DNA from: an uncultured Rhodovulum sp. | GTDB taxonomy: Bacteria > Pseudomonadota > Alphaproteobacteria > Rhodobacterales > Rhodobacteraceae | Assembly: GCA_946221765.1 (NCBI GenBank) | Contig: CAMIMK010000108.1 | Location: forward strand, 1-9,380 | Direction: 5' to 3' | Length of the DNA: 9,380 nt | Part shown: positions 5,604 through 9,380 of the stretch, in pieces | Layout: every line of letters begins with the position of its first letter | Position numbering within the stretch: position 1 is the first letter of the stretch | The notes under the pieces: generated by a model | Seen by the model: the letters and a program-made list of their open reading frames with translations, nothing else | Database searches by the model: none | What the model was told of the DNA's origin: nothing | Made by a program: the position numbers and the translations under genes

Positions 5604-6482
5604 ATGACGCAGGCACCGGGCGCGGGCATCGACGACAACCTGCTCGAGGTGATCCGGCGCGCCCTTCCGGACCTGCGCAGGTCCGACCGGCGGGTGGCCG
5701 AGGCGGTGCTGGCGGCGCCGGTCGCGGCGATGGAGATGACGCTCGCCGCGCTGGCCGCGGCGGCCGGGGTCAGCGAGCCGACGGTGCTGCGCTTCTGCGC
5801 CGCCGTGGGCTGCGAGGGCTTCCGCGACCTCCGGGTCAAGCTCGCCCGCTCGCTCGCCTTCGCCCGGGCCACCTCGCATGCGGCGATCTCGGCCGAGGAC
5901 GATCTCGGCACGATCGTCGCCAAGGTCTTCGACTTCAACCTCTCGAACCTCGCCTGGGCCCGCAGCCGGCTCGACCCCGAGCGGCTCGGCGCCGCGGTCT
6001 CGGCCCTGTCGACCTGCGACCGCATCGAGTTCTTCGGCTTCGGCGCCTCGGGGATCGTCGCCCGCGACGCCCAGCAGAAATTCCCGCTGTTCGGCGTGCC
6101 CTGCGGCGCGCCGGCCGATGGGCACCAGATGTTCATGACGGCCGCCATGGCCGGGCCGCGCGACGTGGTCGTCTCGATCTCGAACACCGGCACCACGCGC
6201 GAGGTCGTGCAGGCGACGGGCCTTGCCCGCGCGCGGGGCGCCCGGACCATCGGCATCACCGGCTCCGACGGCCCGCTTCTCGACAACTGCGACATCGGCA
6301 TCCGCGTCGAGACGCTGGAGAATACCGATGTCTTCACCCCCACGATCTCGCGGGTGGCCGCGATGGTCGTGATCGACATCCTGTCGACGGCGGTCAGCCT
6401 CGGCCGGGACGCGGCGCACCATGGCCGCATCGCCGAGATGAAGCGCCACCTGGCCGAGATGCGGGCGAGTGGCGCCTACTGA
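5604..6482 (+). CDS. RpiR-family transcriptional regulator (HexR-like)
   Basis: This 292-residue regulator has the two domains of the RpiR family. The N-terminal HTH (about 10-87) contains SDRRVAEAVLAAP and the recognition region AGVSEPTVLRFCAAVGCEGF (54-73), very like HexR. The C-terminal SIS domain (about 128-265) binds a phosphosugar effector, with FFGFGASG (143-150) and SISNTGTTREV (191-201) as the phosphate-binding loops. It probably senses an intermediate of the cluster's pathway and releases operators at 3162-3180 and 3058-3072, controlling both divergent operons and its own gene (inference from site type and position). AAGGAG lies 7 nt before ATG 5604. Its place inside the operon, 4 nt after the hydrolase gene, supports autoregulation. 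It could also be the cell's global HexR, but the dedicated location argues for a local paralogue. Confidence 0.93.
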   Translation: MTQAPGAGIDDNLLEVIRRALPDLRRSDRRVAEAVLAAPVAAMEMTLAALAAAAGVSEPTVLRFCAAVGCEGFRDLRVKLARSLAFARATSHAAISAEDDLGTIVAKVFDFNLSNLAWARSRLDPERLGAAVSALSTCDRIEFFGFGASGIVARDAQQKFPLFGVPCGAPADGHQMFMTAAMAGPRDVVVSISNTGTTREVVQATGLARARGARTIGITGSDGPLLDNCDIGIRVETLENTDVFTPTISRVAAMVVIDILSTAVSLGRDAAHHGRIAEMKRHLAEMRASGAY

Positions 6483-6510
6483 TGCCTGTCCGGCGGAAGG
6501 AGACGGTCCG

Positions 6511-7938
6511 ATGACGGACACCCCCCCGAGCGGAGCCGCGGCGCTGGAGGCGCTCCGCGCCGGTTTCGCGCCCGACCTCTACCTGACCGACCCGGAGATC
6601 ACCGCCTCCTATGCCCGCGACCGGACCCGGGCCTATTTCGGTCTGCCGCTGGCGGTTGCCCGGCCGCGATCGACGGCCGAGGTTGCGGCCGTGGTGCGGC
6701 GCTGCGCGGACCTCGGGCTCGGCCTCGTGCCGCAGGGCGGGCTGACCGGGCTGGTCGGGGCCGGGGTCTCGGACGCCGAGGTGCCGGAGGTCGTCCTGCG
6801 CCTCGACCGGATGGCCGCGATCCGCGCGATCGACACCCTCGGCTTCTCGATGGTCGTCGAGGCCGGCTGCGTGCTGGAGGTGGCCAAGCAGGCGGCCGAG
6901 GCCGAGGACTGCCTGCTCCCGATCACCTTCGGCGCCCAGGGCTCCTGCCGGATCGGAGGGACCGTCGCCACCAATGCCGGCGGCTTCAACGTGCTGCGCT
7001 ATGGCATGACCCGCGACCTCGTGCTGGGGCTCGAGGTCGTGCTGCCGGACGGGCGGGTCTGGGACGGGCTTCGCACCCTGCGCAAGGACAACCGCGGCTA
7101 TGACCTGAAGCAGCTCTTCATCGGGGCCGAGGGGACGCTCGGCATCGTCACCGCGGCAGCCCTGAAGCTGTTTCCGCGCCCGACGCAGGTCGAGACGGCG
7201 CTGGTCGGCCTCGCCTCGGTCGAGGCGGCGATGGCCTTCCATGCCCTCGCGCGGCGGAGCTGCAGCGACCTCCTGTCGGCCTTCGAGATCCTGCTGCGGC
7301 CGGGGCTGGAGCTTGGCCTCGCCACCCGGCCCGGGCTCTCCGATCCGCTGGAGACACCCTGCCCGGTCTATATCCTGATGGAACTGTCGGCGGGCAGCGG
7401 GGTCGATCTCCGGGGCCTGCTCGAATCCTGCCTCGAGGGGGCGGGCGCGTTGCTGCGCGACGGGGTCATCGCCACGAGCCGGGCGCAGGCCGACCGGCTG
7501 TGGGCCTGCCGCGAGGCGATGGTCGAGGGGCAGAGCCGGCATGGTCCCTATTTCCGGACGGATGTCTCGGTGCCGATCGCGGCGATCCCGGCCTTCCTCG
7601 CGGCGGCGCTGGCGGATCTGGCACGCGATCTGCCGGACGGGCAGCCGATCACCTATGGGCATGTCGGGGACGGCAACATCCACCTGAACGTGGTGCCGCC
7701 GGCGGACTGGGCGCTCGAGGCGCGCCATGCCCTGTTCCGGCAGGCGGAGGCGCTGATCTTCGCGGCGGTGGACCGCTTCGGCGGCAGCATCAGCGCCGAA
7801 CACGGGATCGGCCGGTCGAAGAAGGCGGCCTTCCTGGAGCGGGTGGACCCGGTGACGCTCGACCTGTTCCGCCGGCTGAAGGGGGTGTTCGACCCCGCGA
7901 ACCTGCTCAGCCGGGGCCGGATCTTCGATCCGGGCTGA
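6511..7938 (+). CDS. FAD-linked D-2-hydroxyacid dehydrogenase (GlcD/D2HGDH family)
   Basis: This 475-residue flavoenzyme belongs to the PCMH-type FAD oxidases that turn D-2-hydroxyacids (D-lactate, glycolate, D-2-hydroxyglutarate) into 2-oxoacids. The FAD domain includes RPRSTAEVAAVV (51-62), VPQGGLTGLVG (73-83), GAQGSCRIGGTVATNAGG (141-158) and KDNRGYDLKQLFIGAEGTLG (192-211), close to D-2-hydroxyglutarate dehydrogenase. The C-terminal domain has probable metal/substrate ligands H384 and H391 in GHVGDGNIHLN, and E430-H431 in SAEHGIGRSKK. No GlcE- or GlcF-like partner follows, so it probably works alone with ETF or another acceptor (inference). There is no signal peptide, so it is cytoplasmic. 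ATG 6511 follows GGAAGGAG; an ATG at 6469 in frame would overlap the regulator and has no such site. It is the last gene of the rightward operon. D-2-hydroxyglutarate is possible, but an acid from the cluster's sugar is equally likely. Confidence 0.92.
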   Translation: MTDTPPSGAAALEALRAGFAPDLYLTDPEITASYARDRTRAYFGLPLAVARPRSTAEVAAVVRRCADLGLGLVPQGGLTGLVGAGVSDAEVPEVVLRLDRMAAIRAIDTLGFSMVVEAGCVLEVAKQAAEAEDCLLPITFGAQGSCRIGGTVATNAGGFNVLRYGMTRDLVLGLEVVLPDGRVWDGLRTLRKDNRGYDLKQLFIGAEGTLGIVTAAALKLFPRPTQVETALVGLASVEAAMAFHALARRSCSDLLSAFEILLRPGLELGLATRPGLSDPLETPCPVYILMELSAGSGVDLRGLLESCLEGAGALLRDGVIATSRAQADRLWACREAMVEGQSRHGPYFRTDVSVPIAAIPAFLAAALADLARDLPDGQPITYGHVGDGNIHLNVVPPADWALEARHALFRQAEALIFAAVDRFGGSISAEHGIGRSKKAAFLERVDPVTLDLFRRLKGVFDPANLLSRGRIFDPG

Positions 7939-7954
7939 GACCGGCGGCCCTCTG

Positions 7955-7978
7955 CGCGGGCCCTCACGGGAGGGCGCG
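7955..7978 (+). terminator. GC-rich hairpin after the rightward operon, possible terminator
   Basis: GCCCTC (7960-7965) and GAGGGC (7970-7975) pair around an ACGG loop. The stem extends by three pairs (7955-7957 with 7976-7978) across a GG bulge. It lies 16 nt after the flavoenzyme stop. There is no T-tract, so termination may be Rho-dependent or weak. Confidence 0.4.
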
Positions 7979-8092
7979 TGTCTCTCGGGAAGGTTGGTCG
8001 CTCGCGCGCACATGACGGGCGCAGATGGCGGACGGGACAGGCGCGCGTGCGTCAGGCCGGACGCGAAGGTCTCGGCGGATGGCTGTCGGCCC

Positions 8093-8117
8093 GCCCGCCC
8101 GGACACAGGGGGCGGGC
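8093..8117 (-). terminator. GC-rich hairpin after the leftward ridA-like gene, possible terminator
   Basis: GCCCGCCC (8093-8100) and GGGCGGGC (8110-8117) form an 8-bp all-GC stem with a 9-nt loop. It lies 15 nt beyond the stop of the RidA-family gene in the convergent gap. No T-tract is seen on either strand, so its function as a terminator is uncertain. The rest of the 7939-8131 gap shows nothing recognisable. Confidence 0.35.
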
Positions 8118-8131
8118 AGGCCGTCCCGGGG

Positions 8132-8482
8132 TCATTTCACCCGGGCGGCGACCACGATGAACTCGACCAGATAGTCGGGGGTGGCGAGCTTGGCCTCGCC
8201 GGTGGCGCGGGCCGGCTTGTTCTCCGGGTCGACCCAGGCGTCATAGGCGGCGTTCATGGCCGCGAAGTCGCCCATGTCGGCCAGCCAGACCGTCACCGAC
8301 AGGATCGACGCCTTGCTGCCACCGGCCAGCTCGAGCAGCCGCTCGACCTCGGCCAGCGCCGATTCGGTCTGTTCGGTGATGTTGGCACCCGTGCCGACCT
8401 GTCCGGCGAGATAGATGGTGTCACCATGGCGAACCGCCTGGCTCATGCGGGGGCCGGGTTCGAAACGCTTGATCTTGGGCAT
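8132..8482 (-). CDS. RidA-family (YjgF/YER057c/UK114) protein, probable enamine/imine deaminase
   Basis: This 116-residue protein has the normal RidA length and fold signature. RidA proteins are trimeric and hydrolyse reactive 2-aminoacrylate and related enamines made by PLP enzymes. The N-terminal strand region TIYLAGQVGTG (22-32) and the C-terminal PARATGEAKLATPDYLVEFIVVA (90-112 region) are visible. R92 aligns with the essential Arg of E. coli RidA and E107 with the conserved late Glu. The Cys two residues after the Arg is T94 and the following motif reads AKLAT instead of ARLP, so it may belong to another Rid subfamily. ATG 8482 follows AAGGA at about 11 nt. It begins 43 nt after the nusB stop and may share that transcript. 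A longer reading frame upstream would overlap nusB and is not RidA-like. Confidence 0.9.
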   Translation of the reverse strand: MPKIKRFEPGPRMSQAVRHGDTIYLAGQVGTGANITEQTESALAEVERLLELAGGSKASILSVTVWLADMGDFAAMNAAYDAWVDPENKPARATGEAKLATPDYLVEFIVVAARVK

Positions 8483-8525
8483 GGGTCGGTCGTCCTTCTG
8501 CAGGGGCGGCAGGCGTCGCGGGCGC

Positions 8526-9050
8526 CTATTTGCGCGGGGCGGCGGCGAAAGCGGCGGGTTGGGCCTCGCGCGCCATGTGGTCAAGCACGCCGTTGACGAA
8601 CTTCGCCTCCTTGCCGTCCGGGTAGAAGGCTTTTGCCACATCCACGAATTCGGTGATCGCAACCTTGGGCGGCGTGTCCGAGGCGACGAATTCGGCGCCC
8701 GCGGCCCGGAAGACCGCGCGGAGCGTCGGGTCGATGCGGTCGATCGGCCAGCGCGACACCAGCGCCCGGTCGGTCATCTGGTCGATCCGCGCCTGCTGGG
8801 ACACGGCCGCGGTGACAAGCGCCCGGAAATGGTCGATGTCGGGCTCGGCGAAGGCCACGCCGTCGATCTCGGCCCCGAGGCGATGGGTCTCGAACTCGGC
8901 CAGCACGGTCTCGAGCCCCGCCGCAGCCTGCTCCATCTGGAAGAGCGCCTGCACGGCATAGAAGCGCGCGGCCGAGCGCATCCGGCGGGCCTGGGCAGCC
9001 GTGGGGCGCTTGGGCGGAGTGGCGGGGGGCGTCTGGCCGGGCACCGTCAT
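8526..9050 (-). CDS. nusB: Transcription antitermination factor NusB
   Basis: This 174-residue protein is NusB, the all-helical RNA-binding factor that pairs with NusE (ribosomal protein S10) on boxA RNA in rRNA operons. Residues 25-40 (RSAARFYAVQALFQME) form the conserved first helix, WPIDRIDPTLRAVFRAAGAE (101-120) the central one, and PPKVAITEFVDVAKAF (127-142) with KFVNGVLD (150-157) the C-terminal hallmark. The first 22 residues are a basic, Pro-rich extension before the conserved domain, and the Ala/Pro-rich tail is also outside the core. GGAGG lies 6 nt before the ATG at 9050, which overlaps the ribH stop by 4 nt (ATGA). The ribH-nusB order is common in Proteobacteria, and this supports the call. 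Confidence 0.96.
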   Translation of the reverse strand: MTVPGQTPPATPPKRPTAAQARRMRSAARFYAVQALFQMEQAAAGLETVLAEFETHRLGAEIDGVAFAEPDIDHFRALVTAAVSQQARIDQMTDRALVSRWPIDRIDPTLRAVFRAAGAEFVASDTPPKVAITEFVDVAKAFYPDGKEAKFVNGVLDHMAREAQPAAFAAAPRK

Positions 9051-9380
9051 GCTGCACCTCCGGCCGTGCCGAAGCGGCGGGAAAGGGCGATGAGATGCAG
9101 GGCCGCCCGGGCCGCGCCGCCGCCCTTGTCCTGGCCGTCGGGCGCGGCGCGGACCTCGGCCTGCGCGGCGGTCTCGACGGTCAGGATGCCGTTGCCGATG
9201 CAGATCCCCTGCAGGCCGAGCAAGGTCAGGCCGCGCGAACTGTCGTTGCAGACGGTCTCGTAATGGGTCGTCTCGCCGCGGATCACGCAGCCGAGGGCGA
9301 CGAAGCCGTCGAACTGGCCGGAGCGCGCGGCGATCGCGACGGTCGTGGGGATTTCCAGCGCCCCCGGCACCTCCACCACG
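9047..9380 (-). CDS. ribH: 6,7-dimethyl-8-ribityllumazine synthase, C-terminal part (5' end outside window)
   Basis: This is the last 110 or so residues of lumazine synthase, which condenses 5-amino-6-ribitylaminouracil with 3,4-dihydroxy-2-butanone 4-phosphate in riboflavin synthesis, as a cytoplasmic oligomer. VPGALEIP at the start of the fragment, GCVIRGETTHYETVCND with the catalytic histidine (fragment residue 39), and IGNGILTVET are family hallmarks. The N-terminal third lies beyond the right edge, and the first visible GTG codons are internal, not a start. Near the C-terminus the usual KGxEAA helix reads KGGGAAR, a small variation. The stop overlaps the nusB start by 4 nt, so the two are co-transcribed from a promoter outside the window. 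Confidence 0.96.
   Translation of the reverse strand, partial: VVEVPGALEIPTTVAIAARSGQFDGFVALGCVIRGETTHYETVCNDSSRGLTLLGLQGICIGNGILTVETAAQAEVRAAPDGQDKGGGAARAALHLIALSRRFGTAGGAA

Noticed and set aside
4652..6430. Long leftward ORF of 592 codons opposite the hydrolase and regulator genes
   Set aside because: It runs antisense to two well-supported genes and has low-complexity composition with no recognisable motif.
6469..6510. Earlier ATG for the flavoenzyme
   Set aside because: It overlaps the regulator and lacks a ribosome site, while ATG 6511 follows GGAAGGAG.
6394..8106. Long leftward ORF of 570 codons opposite the flavoenzyme
   Set aside because: It is a mirror of the flavoenzyme gene, full of Arg, Gly and Gln, with no family signature.
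1..9380. tRNA, rRNA, CRISPR array, insertion sequence or phage attachment site
   Set aside because: I looked for tandem repeats, terminal inverted repeats, transposase motifs and cloverleaf-like sequences and saw none.

Overview
The window is GC-rich DNA with third codon positions almost all G or C, tightly packed genes and many 1-4 nt start/stop overlaps. This style, together with the ribH-nusB pair and a long catabolic cluster with an RpiR-family regulator, points to an alphaproteobacterium, probably of the Rhodobacteraceae. That assignment is inference from style; there is no rRNA or tRNA to fix it. I see no mobile element, CRISPR array or structural RNA gene.

Layout. (a) 1-2751, leftward: an FGGY sugar kinase most like xylulokinase, a HAD-type phosphatase and the N-terminal 193 residues of a zinc-dependent medium-chain dehydrogenase cut by the window edge. 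They overlap by 4 and 1 nt, so they form one operon that continues out of the window. (b) 2752-3195: a 444-bp divergent control region with the only AT-rich patches in the window. It holds a leftward promoter with a perfect TTGACA, a 19-bp perfect palindrome before the rightward operon, and a weaker copy over the leftward -10. It also holds a possible 83-codon leader ORF with a very strong Shine-Dalgarno sequence. (c) 3196-7938, rightward: cupin-type glucose-6-phosphate isomerase, a divergent shikimate-dehydrogenase-like oxidoreductase, a UlaG-like metallo-beta-lactamase-fold hydrolase, a HexR-like RpiR regulator, and an FAD-linked D-2-hydroxyacid dehydrogenase. All are overlapping or within 28 nt. 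(d) 7939-8131: a convergent gap with two GC-rich hairpins. (e) 8132-9380, leftward: a RidA-family protein, NusB, and the C-terminal part of lumazine synthase (RibH), which are housekeeping genes.

How it may work together. The two divergent operons look like one regulon for an unidentified sugar or sugar-derived compound. The genes supply phosphorylation (FGGY kinase), aldose/ketose isomerisation (cupin isomerase), NAD(P)-linked oxidation (zinc dehydrogenase, AroE-like protein), possible lactone opening (UlaG-like protein), 2-hydroxyacid oxidation (FAD enzyme) and dephosphorylation (HAD). The palindrome TGTAGTTAAACTACA fits the form I recall for HexR sites (TGTARTWWWAYTACA), and a HexR-like protein is encoded four genes downstream. 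The regulator and its operators can therefore be paired from sequence alone. The substrate cannot be read from the window, since no transporter, aldolase or dehydratase is present.
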